Counted from the stretch's first letter, positions 21,871 through 32,100 are shown. The stretch is 64,000 bases of DNA from an uncultured Planctomycetaceae bacterium (GCA_946408825.1 CAMJTU010000011.1:1-64000); one strand, 5' to 3'. Numbers and translations are program-made. Notes: a model not told the origin generated them from the letters alone.

Positions 21871-23565
21871 TCAGCACAATTTCCCCCTTTTGACGTCGTC
21901 CGAAGTTGGTTCGACGACAAACGACGTTTTGTTAAAACCAGGTTTAAGCGCCGCCAATCTCTTTTCGCCAAAATAAACGCCATTTTTTCCGGTCTCCGAG
22001 TCTGCTGTATCGTCGTTTGACGGATCGGCGTCTCGAAACGCCTCGTGCGGCGCTTCGAAAGTCATATCAACGCTGACAGGACGTTCATCGACAATCGGCA
22101 AAAACACAAAAGCCTCGTCGCAGGACCAACGAAAAGTCGAGTTTTCCCCATTTTCTGAACCGTTCCAGCGCCGTACGAAACGGGAATCGCCACCGTCGCC
22201 AATGCGTACCTGATAATTCTCAAGCCCTTCTGGATAAATTTCGAGAGGATCCTGTTCATTTGCCAACGTCTGGAGTTTCATCGACGAACGATCTCCTTCG
22301 ATCCGGAAACCACCGGGAGCCTGATTGCCGATTGCGGTCACATGGATTGCTTCGGGATCAATCTTGAGAAGAGTTCCGCCTTGTTCAAAAGAGCAACAGT
22401 TGAGCGTCGCTCGTCCGCCAAGAACTTCGACCGTGGGCGCCCCTCACTAGTTCGAGAAGAATGAACTTCGTCCCAATTGACAAATTCACACGAATTGAGA
22501 CTAAGACGACCTGTTTTTTGCCTCGACGACACGCATATCTTGACAGGCCTCCAGAAGGAACAGTTTGTCAGCATGACGGCTCCGTCGTTTTCTTCGCCTA
22601 TTTCAAGACAAACGGAGTCTTCGCTCGTCCAACGCCCGACAAACTCGCCGTTTGTTATAATAAGTCCTTGCTTCTGGGATTGGTCGACCAAAACCGCGCG
22701 TCGGCATGAATCCGCGCCTATTCCTAAAAAATTGCCGTTCGTTCCGCCATGACCGCAATCGCTAAAATAGTATCCGCGATCATATCCAAAACAAAAAGTG
22801 TTGGAAACATAATGCCAATCAGATCTGGCAAATTCGAACGCGACGCCATTGATGTTAATCCATTTGCAGTAGGGATCGTCAGGTTGGTATGACAATCCAA
22901 ACGGCCACAAATGAATATTCTCGATGTGACCTATATCGTAACATTGATCGACAAAGAGTCCGCGCCAAATGGGATATCCCGTCACGTTGCGTACTAAATG
23001 ACGATGAGCAAGTTTAAAATGAATTCCTTCATAAGGATTAAGAAGACAACAGTCCAGCGCTCCAACGTTATCGGTATCCTTTGAGGCGATGCAGGGAGAA
23101 TAAGGTACGGGTGGAACGTCGCTTCGTTTCCACTCTGTATGTAATAACAACGCCAACAACGGCGCTGTTGGAAACGTTGAGAGTGATAAACGGTTCGCCT
23201 TCCGGCTTTCCACGGTTTGCGTACGTCAGAAACGTGGAGCTAGTAGGTTTTTCGTCCTTATTGACCACGGTTGGAGGAACGTGGTAGACGCCTAGGAGAG
23301 TGACGCCTGCGGGCAAACTCAAACAACCGTCAAATCGAAAACGACCGCTAGGTAATTCTACTATCCCGCCGCCCAAGTCGCCTGCGGCGTCAAGAGCTTG
23401 TTGCAACGCTTCTGTGTTATCAATCGTCTCATCGTCTGCAACAACGCCAAAATCAAACGCGTTAATACGAACGCTCTGGACGTTTTTACCGTCAATTTCT
23501 GCGACAATCGGCAGCGACGCGTCGTTTTTCGAGAATACCGAACGTAGAGTTCGCCGAAAGCTCAA
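21871..23565 (-). pseudogene. Pectate-lyase-superfamily beta-helix protein, broken by two frameshifts
   Basis: Three consecutive minus-strand frames read as one protein of about 560 residues. The first (from 23565) begins the pectate_lyase_3 pattern: FDFGVVADDETIDNTEALQQ, then GGGIVELPSGRF and LPAGVTLLGV. It leaves frame near 23134-23142. The second (YSPCIASKDTDNVGALDCC and onward, a right-handed beta-helix) runs to about 22440. There the loss of one C in the run 22440-22443 (a G run on the coding strand) drops frame. The third continues TVEVLGGRATLNCCSFEQGGTL to the stop at 21871. No ATG with a ribosome-binding site fits the first frame, which has only a TTG. A hydrophobic ATG-started segment lies in another frame near 23596, so the 5' end may also be damaged. 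The remaining codons look intact, suggesting recent inactivation or assembly errors. Confidence 0.75.
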
Positions 23566-23665
23566 ACATTGAGAAAAACGTCCATATCAAAAACATATCA
23601 CTCAAAAAAATCCCTTGAATCGCACTGCGCGTCCTCCAAATCGTTAATTCTCAGCAAGACGGCAA

Positions 23666-24685
23666 TCAATAAAACTCGTCGAGAATTTCAAACCAACGTT
23701 GCGGCGTTTTGCAGGCGACAAACGCCATTCTAACTCTTTCCGAATCTGGATGGAGTTTTGAATAGGCGACGCCAAATTTACGCATAACCGTCGTCGCTCG
23801 ACGTTCGCCATAGAGTTCGATAACGTCGCAAAAGTGTTCCGCAATAACTTTTTTCTGTTCGGCAAGCGTCGGGGGACCCGGAATCGAACGTCCTTCCATT
23901 GCTGCGCGAGTCTGCTGAAAAAGCCATGGATTGCCGATTACGCCGCGAGCTAACGCAACGCCGTCTACGCCCGACTCACGCATTCGAGTTATAACAGTTT
24001 CGGCAGAAAAGAGATCCCCACAGCCAAGGACAGGAATTTCAGGACGGTTTCTCTTAACGGCGACATGCTCTTTGACGTCGCGAATAATACTCCAATTCGC
24101 AATTCCCTGATAACGCTGAACAACGGTACGACCATGGACCGCAATCCCGTCGACGCCGACGTCAAGCAAACCGTCAAGAAGACTCCAAAACGCCTTACGA
24201 CTCTTCTCAGAATCGTCAAAACTTCGCCGAAGTTTAACTGTTACAGGAACGCTAGCAGGTAAGGCGTCTCGAACTCGTCGCGCTATCTCCATCGCACGAA
24301 TGGGGTCTGAAAGAAGATATCCGCCACGGTTTTTTCCCACAACCTTTTTAACAGGGCAAGCAAAGTTCAAGTCGATGAGACCAAAACCGAGTTCCACGAG
24401 TTTGAGCGCAGCAGAAACAAACTCATTCGAATCTGAGCCCATGAGTTGGGCGCCCGCAGGTTTATCCGAGTCTTTTACATTGAGATAAAATCTCGACTTA
24501 GATCCTCTGACAACAGAAAGTACAAACTGGTCGAGAAAAACTTCACAGAGGGCAAACGACGCGCCAAACCTCCTAGCGAGCCGACGCATTGGCGCGTCAG
24601 AATATCCAGATAATGGAGCCTGGATAAGCGGCGCGTCGAAAACTAGTCCGCCAACCTTTAGGGGCGGAAAAAGAGAATTGACCAT
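23666..24685 (-). CDS. dus: tRNA-dihydrouridine synthase (DusB-like)
   Basis: This FMN enzyme reduces uridines to dihydrouridine in the tRNA D-loop. It is a TIM barrel with the family motifs: APLSGYSDAPMRRL at the N-terminus, the catalytic cysteine in LNFACPVKKVVGKNRGG (C110), KLRRSFDD, VHGRTVVQRYQG, and GCGDLFS followed by ARGVIGNPWLF. The protein is 339 residues from the ATG at 24685. That ATG has GGAA about 7-10 bases before it, while the in-frame ATG at 24691 lies too close to the same purines. The N-terminal APMAGVTD-like motif is altered (APLSGYSD). It stands between the broken lyase gene and a divergent secreted-protein gene. Confidence 0.9.
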   Translation of the reverse strand: MVNSLFPPLKVGGLVFDAPLIQAPLSGYSDAPMRRLARRFGASFALCEVFLDQFVLSVVRGSKSRFYLNVKDSDKPAGAQLMGSDSNEFVSAALKLVELGFGLIDLNFACPVKKVVGKNRGGYLLSDPIRAMEIARRVRDALPASVPVTVKLRRSFDDSEKSRKAFWSLLDGLLDVGVDGIAVHGRTVVQRYQGIANWSIIRDVKEHVAVKRNRPEIPVLGCGDLFSAETVITRMRESGVDGVALARGVIGNPWLFQQTRAAMEGRSIPGPPTLAEQKKVIAEHFCDVIELYGERRATTVMRKFGVAYSKLHPDSERVRMAFVACKTPQRWFEILDEFY

Positions 24686-24991
24686 CGACATTTCCTACTA
24701 TACATCGACAAAATTCATTTTATCGTTAAATCTCAACTAAAGCGCAAGCTCTGCCCGTCCGATACAGAACTAAAGAGACTTGCTGGAACTTTCGGCAAGA
24801 CGGACATAGGTTGCTAGGGAATGTCAGCAACGCCAAGGTGCGTTCGTCATTCTACCTGATGATTGCCAACGTGCAAGTCGAAGCCTATTTCGCTACACGT
24901 CAATAAAGGTCAAATTGAAATTCAAAAGTCAAGCTAAGCAGAACTACACGTTTTGTCTTGGAAAAAAGACTACAAGTTTATAGGTGGATCA

Positions 24992-26545
24992 ATGCAAATA
25001 TGGCGTTTCTATTTGACGTCCCTTTTGACCGTCGCGTCGCTCGTCGGGGCCTGTACTACCGCACTAGCCGCAACGCCAGCCTTGTTCCAAGGTAAATCTG
25101 TTAAAGTTGAAGCAGACGCACGCAAAGACTACGTCCTCAGCGAATCGGACGGAGCTTGGTTTATCATGGTTCGGAAATTCTCCGGAGACTCTGCCGCGTC
25201 ACAAGCCAAGCGTCTCGTTTACGAAATTCGCGCCGCCTACAAAATGGAAGCGTTCGTCTTCAAATACGATCCCGACAAAATGGAAATGGACGCGCTCTCT
25301 CAAAAATTAGGGAAATCTAAAAAATTTCACTATCAAACGGCGCGAGCTGTTGAATACGCCGTTCTGGTCGGCGGTTTTCCGACTGGCGAAGATCCGGTTC
25401 TTCAAAAAACTCTCGAAAAAATTCGAAAGTGTCAACCCAAATCATTACAAAACGACCCTCAGAGTAAACAGATTGTCCAACAATTCAAAGAAAGGGCTAA
25501 ACAGGATTCTAAATACGCGGGATACGGTCCCCTTGGCGGCGCGACCCCCGTTCCAAATCCACTGCTTCCCATTGAATATTTTAACCACAAAGGGATTGTC
25601 GATCCCTTCGTCGCAAAACTCAATTCTGACAGTAAATACAGCCTACTTAACAACAAGAAAATGTATACTGTTCGTATCGCCACCTTTTCGGGCGATACAA
25701 GCATGAAGAAAAATTCCGATTCGTTTGACGACCTAAACTCACGCCTTCAGTATGCCGGCATGAGAGCTGCGGCGCTTTGTGAAGCGCTCCGTAACAGCGG
25801 CGTCGAGGCCTGGGAATTTCACGATAGAGATTGTAGTTTTGTTACTGTTGGCGGATTCGATCAATACGGCCAACTCCAAGAAGACGGTCATATTGAACTT
25901 AATCCTCAGATTAATCAAATCATGAAGAAGTATGGAGGCGAACTTGTTAACGACGACTCTGGAGCCAGCAAATATCGTGCTTACACAATCGTAGTTGACG
26001 TCCCTGAACCTAGTTCTACCGCTTCAAAACCGAAAAAGAGACGAATGAGCCTCGCCTGTGATTTACGCCCCGTTATTATCGTCGTGCCTCAGCGATCTGG
26101 CGAGGAAAACGTCAAAAAGATTGCCCTTGTTCAAGAACAAATGAATCTTGCCCGTGAAAAGAGGGAAGAGAAGTCTGCGTCTGCGTCGCTGGAAGAAGCA
26201 GAAAGAGAAATCGAGAGCGCCAATTCTTTCGCAACCACAAACGGACGCGCGCTTTCTGAAGAAGAATATCGTGCATGGACGGCGAGTATGTCACAGGAAA
26301 ATCGTCAAACAAGGTCAGACGCGTCCACACTTGTCGCTCAAAATAAGAAGGGTTCAGAAACAGCTGTTCAAGCGGCTACAAACGTCCCCTACTCTGCTGA
26401 GTCAAATGCGATAAGTAACGCCATGAACACCTCAACTCAACGAAAATCCAACGTTGTAGCGACGCCCCCAGTTCAAACTCAACGCCCCTACGCTCCTCCT
26501 AAACCAACTAAAACCGCACAGCGAGGCGCTGCGCCAACTTATTGA
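24992..26545 (+). CDS. Secreted protein with two SPOR-like repeats
   Basis: I do not recognise a named family. From the ATG at 24992 (AGGTGG upstream) the protein has 517 residues and a signal peptide ending ALA-ATP. Two similar modules follow. Module 1 (about 50-140) runs WFIMVRKFSGD ... EAFVFKYD ... YAVLVGGFPTGEDP. Module 2 (about 225-330) runs MYTVRIATFSGD ... EAWEFHDRD ... FVTVGGFDQYGQ. The pattern of an aromatic-beta-strand opening, an A/L-rich helix, an EA(F/W) strand and a closing VGGF strand resembles SPOR peptidoglycan-binding domains, so a septal or wall role is possible. Residues ~360 to the end are charged, then Ser/Thr/Pro-rich and probably disordered. It is a single gene closed by a terminator. 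Confidence 0.6.
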   Translation: MQIWRFYLTSLLTVASLVGACTTALAATPALFQGKSVKVEADARKDYVLSESDGAWFIMVRKFSGDSAASQAKRLVYEIRAAYKMEAFVFKYDPDKMEMDALSQKLGKSKKFHYQTARAVEYAVLVGGFPTGEDPVLQKTLEKIRKCQPKSLQNDPQSKQIVQQFKERAKQDSKYAGYGPLGGATPVPNPLLPIEYFNHKGIVDPFVAKLNSDSKYSLLNNKKMYTVRIATFSGDTSMKKNSDSFDDLNSRLQYAGMRAAALCEALRNSGVEAWEFHDRDCSFVTVGGFDQYGQLQEDGHIELNPQINQIMKKYGGELVNDDSGASKYRAYTIVVDVPEPSSTASKPKKRRMSLACDLRPVIIVVPQRSGEENVKKIALVQEQMNLAREKREEKSASASLEEAEREIESANSFATTNGRALSEEEYRAWTASMSQENRQTRSDASTLVAQNKKGSETAVQAATNVPYSAESNAISNAMNTSTQRKSNVVATPPVQTQRPYAPPKPTKTAQRGAAPTY

Positions 26546-26584
26546 TTCCAAAGAAGCGTCAGACCGCAAACTAACGCTTCTGCT

Positions 26585-26640
26585 AAAGAAGCTGAAGAAG
26601 AACACTGTCCCTGTTTTCTTCAGCTTCTTTACATTTTTCA
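26585..26640 (+). terminator. Terminator after the SPOR-like gene
   Basis: A perfect 15-bp stem (26585-26599 with 26616-26630) and a 16-base loop are followed by ACATTTTTC. It lies 40 bases past the stop codon. Confidence 0.8.
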
Positions 26641-27135
26641 AAAAAAAAATAAATAAACAACTTGTGTCGACAGCGATTTCATGTCAGAATAACCGCGTCT
26701 CCACGAGACGTGGTCTGGTCCTTGTTACCGGGGGAGTCGTTAAATTTGCCCTTTGATTGCCTGCCGCCTTCAGTGGCGTAAAGATTTCGTCGCACAACAT
26801 GTTGCGAGCTTTCCCCTTACATTGTAAGGCGGTTGAAGCGCCAGCACGTCAGCGACCTTTCTTTCCAGACAGTCGTTTTTACTTTACAGGGCTTCCTGCG
26901 AATGGATCGGCGTTTCGTGGAGGCGTTATATTGTTTCTTTATCATGTTTCTCCTCTGCCTTCGTGCTAGTTTCATTGAAGTGTTTTCGTCGTTCGTCCTT
27001 ATCGACGCCTGTATCTGTGCAAATCCGTCTTGTTCGGCGCTTGATAAAAGGCGGCATTGTGAGAAAATAGACTCAAGCGTTTCTTTAGCATAGAGCATAG
27101 AATGTTGAATAGTTTTTCCATCCAGAGGTTGAAAG
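26641..27135. other. Intergenic stretch before the YgiQ-like gene
   Basis: Nearly 500 bases with no supported gene. It starts with an A-rich tract, and a CCACGAGACGTGG inverted repeat lies near 26700. Open frames here lack start signals and family resemblance. Confidence 0.4.
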
Positions 27136-29730
27136 ATGACCGTTACGCCTCCATGTCCCTATCTTTTCGACGATCCTAGTAGGGAATCTCGTCCGATTTT
27201 CATGCATGCAGATCCCCTGCCGATGTCGCCTGAAGAAGTTAAGGGAAGAGGATGGGAGCATGTTGACGTCGTCTTTGTAACAGGAGACGCATACGTTGAT
27301 TCGCCAAGTTTCGCTAATGGTTTGCTGACAAGACTTCTGGAAGCTGACGGTTTCTCTGTTGCCGTTTTAAGTCAGCCAAATTGGAACTCTGTTGACGACT
27401 TTCGAAAATTTGGGCGCCCAAGGCTAGCTTTCTGCGTCAGCGCTGGCAATATGGACTCGATGCTCAACCATTACACAGCAAGCCGTAAGGTTCGTAATGA
27501 CGATTCCTATTCGCCAGGCGGTAAAATCGGACGTAGACCAGATCGCGCCACCCTAGCGTACTGCCAGCGAGCGCGAGAGGCTTTTCCCGGCGTTCCTATT
27601 CTTACGGGCGGCGTAGAGGCGAGTTTGCGTCGTATTGCCCACTATGACTACTGGAGCGATCGTGTCCGTCGTTCGATTCTTCTAGACGCCAAAGCGGATC
27701 TACTCATGTATGGTATGGGGGAACGCGCAATTCTAGAAATTCTTCGCCGACTCAGTTCGGGCGAATCAATTAAGACAATACGCAACGTTCGAGGGACCGT
27801 ATATCGGCTTGGGAAAAATGAAGATTTGCTTGAGGAATCGGAAACGGTCGTTCATCTTCCGAGTTTTGAGGAAGTTACAGGAACTGATCTTCTTCCTACG
27901 CAAGCGTTGGAAATTGCTCGTCTCAAACAAGAACTCGGAGAGATTAAAACTAAGATCGCCCAAGATCGTGAAACCCGTGAATTGGAAACCGAGCAGAGAA
28001 CCTCTCTTTACCGTCAGGTCGAGGGAATAGAAAAGAAAATTGAGCGGATACGGCAAGACAGCGTCGCTATTTCCAAGCGAAATTTCGTAAAGATGACGCA
28101 AATTGCTTACGATAATCTCAATCCCTTCTGCGCCAAAACACTTTTACAAGAATGCGCAGACGAAGCAATAGTCGTCAATCCCCCCGCATACCCTCTGTCG
28201 GAAAAGGAGATGGACGCCGTCTACGCCTTGCCGTTCTCTCGTAAAGCACACCCCTCTTACACTGAACCAATCCCGGCGGCCGACATTGTCAGTTCAACCG
28301 TTCAAACGCATAGAGGTTGTTTCGGAGGGTGTACGTTCTGCGCGATTACCGCTCACCAAGGGAAATTCATTCAAAGTCGTAGTGAAGACGCTATTCTTGA
28401 TGAAATTAAAAAACTCGTTGATTCAGTAGGCGGCAATTGCGTCATAAGCGATCTCAACGCCCCTACCGCAAACATGTATCGACTTGGGGGTAAAGACAGC
28501 GATCTGTGCGTTAAATGTAAGAAAATATCTTGCCTGTGTCCTCAAATTTGTCGAAATCTGGACGTCGATCAGACAGCTTACGTCGAATTGCTTCGAAGAA
28601 CGCGTGAAATCAAACGTGTAAAACAGGTTCTTGTCGCCTCTGGAATCCGAACCGATCTTGCCGTTTTCTCCGTTCCTTTCATTGGCGAACTCGCCGCTTA
28701 TCATACGGGAGGTCGGTTAAAAACTGCTCCCGAACATGTAGATAACGACGTTTTACGAAGAATGAACAAACCGCCGATTGAAAACCATGAAGAATTCTGC
28801 AGACTTTTTGAAAAAGAATCTTTAAAGGCAGGTAAGGAACAATATACGGTTCCTTATCTGATTTCTAGTTTCCCTGGCTCAACAATTAAATCGATGGTTG
28901 ACGTCGCCGTCTACCTAAAGGAACGTGACATTCAACCGGAACAGGTTCAGGACTTTATTCCAGCTCCGTTCCAACTTGCGACTTGCGCCTACTACACAGG
29001 GATTGATCCGATAACAGAAGAAGAAGTTCACGTCCCCAAAACATTACATGAACGTCGTCTCCAACGTGCGCTTCTCTTCTACTACAACCCAGCGTTCTAC
29101 GAAGACGTTAAGAACGCTCTCAAAGAGGCTGGACGTGAAGATCTCATTGGAACGGGTCCCGAATGTCTCATTCCTCCCTATCTTCCCAAATCATTCACGT
29201 TAAGACGGGCCTCACGAACAAAGTTTCTTAAGCGTCAGACTGAAAAAGAAAAGGCTGCAAAGGAAAAACGTCGCGAAGAACTTAAAACAAGTTCTCAAGA
29301 AAGCGATTCTTTTGGAAAACGTCAAAGTCGTCCGCGCTCAGAAGGTAAAACAGGCGGATATCGTACAGGCGCCAGAATTTATGGAAAGGGAGGTTTGGTT
29401 TCAACCACACCTAACGAACGTAGGAACAGTCAACGTAAGTTTTTCTCAGAAAGCGAAGAACAAGGGTTCAAATACAAAGAACACGGTGATTCTGGAAACG
29501 GCGAGTTCCGTCGATCCAACGCTGGTTTTCAGCACGAAAACAGTTCTGGAGGCAAAAAACGGAAATTTAGTAATACAGAGTCCGGTAAAAAACGTTGGAA
29601 TACTCACCGCGGTGCGAGTGGTGAAAACAACGGTCGTTTCTCTAGTAAAAATAGCAGATCCAAGGGTAGATATGGTAAAGGCGACCCAGGTCGTGGTGGC
29701 AAACCGGGCAGTTCTCGCCCTCCCCAATAA
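27136..29730 (+). CDS. YgiQ-family radical SAM protein with a long basic tail
   Basis: This is a radical SAM enzyme of the YgiQ (UPF0313) family, whose reaction is not established. The N-terminal domain (residues ~10-370) starts with DPLPMSPEEVKGRGW and carries the GDAYVDSPSF and GGVEASLRRIAHYDYWSD blocks. A coiled-coil-like insertion lies near 255-310. The radical SAM cluster motif is RGCFGGCTFC (C395, C399, C402), followed by the conserved SGIRTDL and PEHV segments. The core ends near residue 695. Beyond it is a tail of about 165 residues, first Lys/Glu-rich, then rich in Gly, Arg, Ser and Asn, which is unusual for the family and may bind RNA. The start ATG has GAGG about 8-11 bases upstream. 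It is transcribed alone. Confidence 0.9.
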   Translation: MTVTPPCPYLFDDPSRESRPIFMHADPLPMSPEEVKGRGWEHVDVVFVTGDAYVDSPSFANGLLTRLLEADGFSVAVLSQPNWNSVDDFRKFGRPRLAFCVSAGNMDSMLNHYTASRKVRNDDSYSPGGKIGRRPDRATLAYCQRAREAFPGVPILTGGVEASLRRIAHYDYWSDRVRRSILLDAKADLLMYGMGERAILEILRRLSSGESIKTIRNVRGTVYRLGKNEDLLEESETVVHLPSFEEVTGTDLLPTQALEIARLKQELGEIKTKIAQDRETRELETEQRTSLYRQVEGIEKKIERIRQDSVAISKRNFVKMTQIAYDNLNPFCAKTLLQECADEAIVVNPPAYPLSEKEMDAVYALPFSRKAHPSYTEPIPAADIVSSTVQTHRGCFGGCTFCAITAHQGKFIQSRSEDAILDEIKKLVDSVGGNCVISDLNAPTANMYRLGGKDSDLCVKCKKISCLCPQICRNLDVDQTAYVELLRRTREIKRVKQVLVASGIRTDLAVFSVPFIGELAAYHTGGRLKTAPEHVDNDVLRRMNKPPIENHEEFCRLFEKESLKAGKEQYTVPYLISSFPGSTIKSMVDVAVYLKERDIQPEQVQDFIPAPFQLATCAYYTGIDPITEEEVHVPKTLHERRLQRALLFYYNPAFYEDVKNALKEAGREDLIGTGPECLIPPYLPKSFTLRRASRTKFLKRQTEKEKAAKEKRREELKTSSQESDSFGKRQSRPRSEGKTGGYRTGARIYGKGGLVSTTPNERRNSQRKFFSESEEQGFKYKEHGDSGNGEFRRSNAGFQHENSSGGKKRKFSNTESGKKRWNTHRGASGENNGRFSSKNSRSKGRYGKGDPGRGGKPGSSRPPQ

Positions 29731-29989
29731 TAAGGATCAATTCGTCCTCATCTCAACATGACAAGGTTCGAAAGTTAGAGAGAAGGACTGTTTCAGAAAC
29801 AATGGACGGCTTTGGAATTGTCAACACAAAAAGACAATCGCATTTGTTAAGACTATAGTTTTTTTGACTCTGGTCGGTTATATTTAAATACGAGGCGCGT
29901 CCGTGTCCTTCCGTCAGATGTTTCCCATTTCACTAACGTCGCTCGTTGCGTTCGACGTGCTTGAAAATAAATAGAAATGAGGTTTTCCC

Positions 29990-31027
29990 TTGCGTAGTTC
30001 GGCTTTTTTACTGAGTTTTTTTCTTTCCATCGTCGTTGGTAGTTTCGTCTTGGTTGATTCCAGCGCATTTGCAAAAGACCCCGTTAAAATTATTTACGAC
30101 ACGGACATGGGAAACGACATAGACGACGTCTTTGCGCTGGCCATGCTCAACAATTTGGAAAAACGGGGCGAAGTTAAGTTGTTGGCAATAACCCTCACAA
30201 AGGACAACAAGTACGCCGCTCCATACTGCCAATTTATTGACGTCTTCTACAATAATCCCGATGTTCCAATCGGCGCGGTCAAGGAGAGTGGCGTTACGCC
30301 AGAAGACGGAAAATTCCTTCGTCAATCTCTTGAAGCGCGAGATGAAAACGGCGAAACCAAATTTCCTTTTTTTGATTACGCCAACGATAAAACGGAATAT
30401 TATGAAGCGACGGCGCTTCTTCGTAAGACTCTGGCGTCTCAAGAAGACAACTCTGTCGTCATTGCTCAAGTTGGCTTTTCATCAAACTTAGCGCGTTTAC
30501 TTGATTCTCCTGCCGACGACTATTCTCCGCTAAGCGGACGCGAACTCGCCGCCCAAAAAGTGAAATATCTTGTCACGATGGCTGGTAATTTCGTGGATAA
30601 ACATCAAGAATACAACATTGTCAACGACGTTCCTGCCGCACGCAAAGTTTTCGCCGAATGGCCGACAGATATCTACTGCTCAGGTTTCGAGGTTGGACGC
30701 GAAATAAGAATGACCGGAGTTGCGATGCTAAATGATTACGGCTACGTCAAATACCATCCTGTTAAAGAAGCGTATAACTTCTATCGTGGGCTTGATCCTA
30801 ACGCTGAACAGTGCACGTGGGATTTGACGACTATTCTTTTTGCCGCGCGAGAAAAACGCGGATATTTCGATCTCTCTGAACCCGGAACAATCGTTGTCGA
30901 CGAAAAGGGATTCACGACTTTCGTTCCAAAAGTTGACGGTAAAGCAAGAATATTTAAAGTAAACCACGAACAAATTGTGCGCGTCAAAGAAGCCTTCGAG
31001 TGGCTCTGTAGCGAGCGCCTCCTTTAA
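29990..31027 (+). CDS. Exported inosine/uridine-type nucleoside hydrolase
   Basis: This is a calcium-dependent nucleoside hydrolase (IUNH family), expected to split ribonucleosides into base and ribose, here outside the cytoplasm. The N-terminus is a signal peptide (residues 1-28, ending SAFAKD). The metal-binding motif IIYDTDMGNDIDD (D37, D39, D43, D45, D46) follows directly. The length of 345 residues is usual. The start is a TTG at 29990, with GAGG seven bases before it. No in-frame ATG would keep the signal peptide, so the TTG is well supported. A strong terminator follows. It may feed nucleoside salvage, or act on other N-glycosides, since many planctomycete secreted members are uncharacterised. 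Confidence 0.87.
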   Translation: MRSSAFLLSFFLSIVVGSFVLVDSSAFAKDPVKIIYDTDMGNDIDDVFALAMLNNLEKRGEVKLLAITLTKDNKYAAPYCQFIDVFYNNPDVPIGAVKESGVTPEDGKFLRQSLEARDENGETKFPFFDYANDKTEYYEATALLRKTLASQEDNSVVIAQVGFSSNLARLLDSPADDYSPLSGRELAAQKVKYLVTMAGNFVDKHQEYNIVNDVPAARKVFAEWPTDIYCSGFEVGREIRMTGVAMLNDYGYVKYHPVKEAYNFYRGLDPNAEQCTWDLTTILFAAREKRGYFDLSEPGTIVVDEKGFTTFVPKVDGKARIFKVNHEQIVRVKEAFEWLCSERLL

Positions 31028-31058
31028 GATAGGGATACTCGTATTTCAATCTCGGTTC

Positions 31059-31095
31059 AAAAGTGGAACGATAACGCGTTCCACTTTTGATTTTA
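31059..31095 (+). terminator. Terminator after the nucleoside hydrolase gene
   Basis: A perfect 12-bp stem (AAAAGTGGAACG, 31059-31070, with 31077-31088) and a 6-base loop are followed by GATTTTATTT. It separates this gene from the DUF1080 lipoprotein. Confidence 0.85.
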
Positions 31096-31128
31096 TTTCT
31101 GCGGTGTTGTTAACGTTCGGCTCGAACT

Positions 31129-31989
31129 ATGAAAAGAAGCGTCTGTATTTCAGTATCCTTAGCGTTGGCGATGCTCTCGTCGCTTTCTTGTATTCGAAAT
31201 GAAAACATCGTCCTTGAACCGGACGTCGACGTCGCGGTTTCCCCCGATAAGGAGGAAGCCATTCTAAGTCCGCTAAATCAAACAACCGGTGAAGAAACGA
31301 ACAACGCCTCGTCCCAAGGACTGGACCTAGATTTATACTATCAAATTTCAGAACCTATCGACCTTTTCAACGGTAAAACTCTTGACGGTTGGACTGCCGC
31401 GTCCGGAGGCAGTCCTAAGGGATGGTCAGCAAAAGATGGAATCCTTAGTCTGGTCGATCCGGAAGGAGGAAGCGATATAATAACGAACGCGTCGTATAGC
31501 TCCTACATCTTCTCTTTTGAATGGCGTTTTGGTCTTGGGTGTAATTCCGGCGTTAAGTATAAGATAGAAAGTCCAAACGGAAAGGATTGGGTTGGTCTCG
31601 AATATCAAATCCAAGACGACGCAAACGTTGAAGACGGTAAAATATCAGACAGAAGAACAGCGTCCCTTTTTGACGTTCTCCCTGCGGCTCCGTCAAGTAA
31701 ATCAGACAACTATCCCACCCCAACTACAACGACGCCAGGAGGAGATTTTAGACATGGTAAAATTGTTGTCGCTGATTCTAGAATAGAACATTGGTTAGAC
31801 GACGAACTTGTTCTCAGCTTTGAGATCGGCTCATCCGAATGGAAAGAGGCCAAAAAGGATAGTAAATTCAAAAATCAGCAACGTTTCGGTCAGATCGAAT
31901 CCAGTCCGATTCTTCTCCAATCTCACGGTTATCCTATCGATTTTCGTAATCTAAAATTACAGAGACTTGAACCTATTTCTGACAATTAA
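31129..31989 (+). CDS. DUF1080 (3-keto-disaccharide hydrolase-like) lipoprotein
   Basis: This is a membrane-anchored sugar-binding or sugar-cleaving protein of the DUF1080 family, with a concanavalin-like fold very common in planctomycetes. It has a lipoprotein signal with a lipobox LSSLSC (C21), then an acidic linker of about 60 residues. The DUF1080 domain follows, starting at PIDLFNGKTLDGW, with FEWRFGLGCNSGVKY, GLEYQIQDD and a C-terminal GYPIDFRNLKLQRL. Length is 286 residues. Some family members hydrolyse 3-keto-glycosides; activity here is inferred. It sits just past a terminator, so it is probably transcribed separately. Confidence 0.85.
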   Translation: MKRSVCISVSLALAMLSSLSCIRNENIVLEPDVDVAVSPDKEEAILSPLNQTTGEETNNASSQGLDLDLYYQISEPIDLFNGKTLDGWTAASGGSPKGWSAKDGILSLVDPEGGSDIITNASYSSYIFSFEWRFGLGCNSGVKYKIESPNGKDWVGLEYQIQDDANVEDGKISDRRTASLFDVLPAAPSSKSDNYPTPTTTTPGGDFRHGKIVVADSRIEHWLDDELVLSFEIGSSEWKEAKKDSKFKNQQRFGQIESSPILLQSHGYPIDFRNLKLQRLEPISDN

Positions 31990-32100
31990 ATAGGTATGTT
32001 CCTATATTCGACTTGGCGCCCCCATTCATTCCAAGTATTCAAAAAAATTTTTCTTTAGCCAGGCCTTTTTACGCGAAGCCTAGTCTTCCTGATCTGGAAT

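Noticed and set aside
29312..29761. Open frame overlapping the tail of the YgiQ-like gene
   Set aside because: Low-complexity coding sequence leaves other frames open. There is no start signal and no domain.
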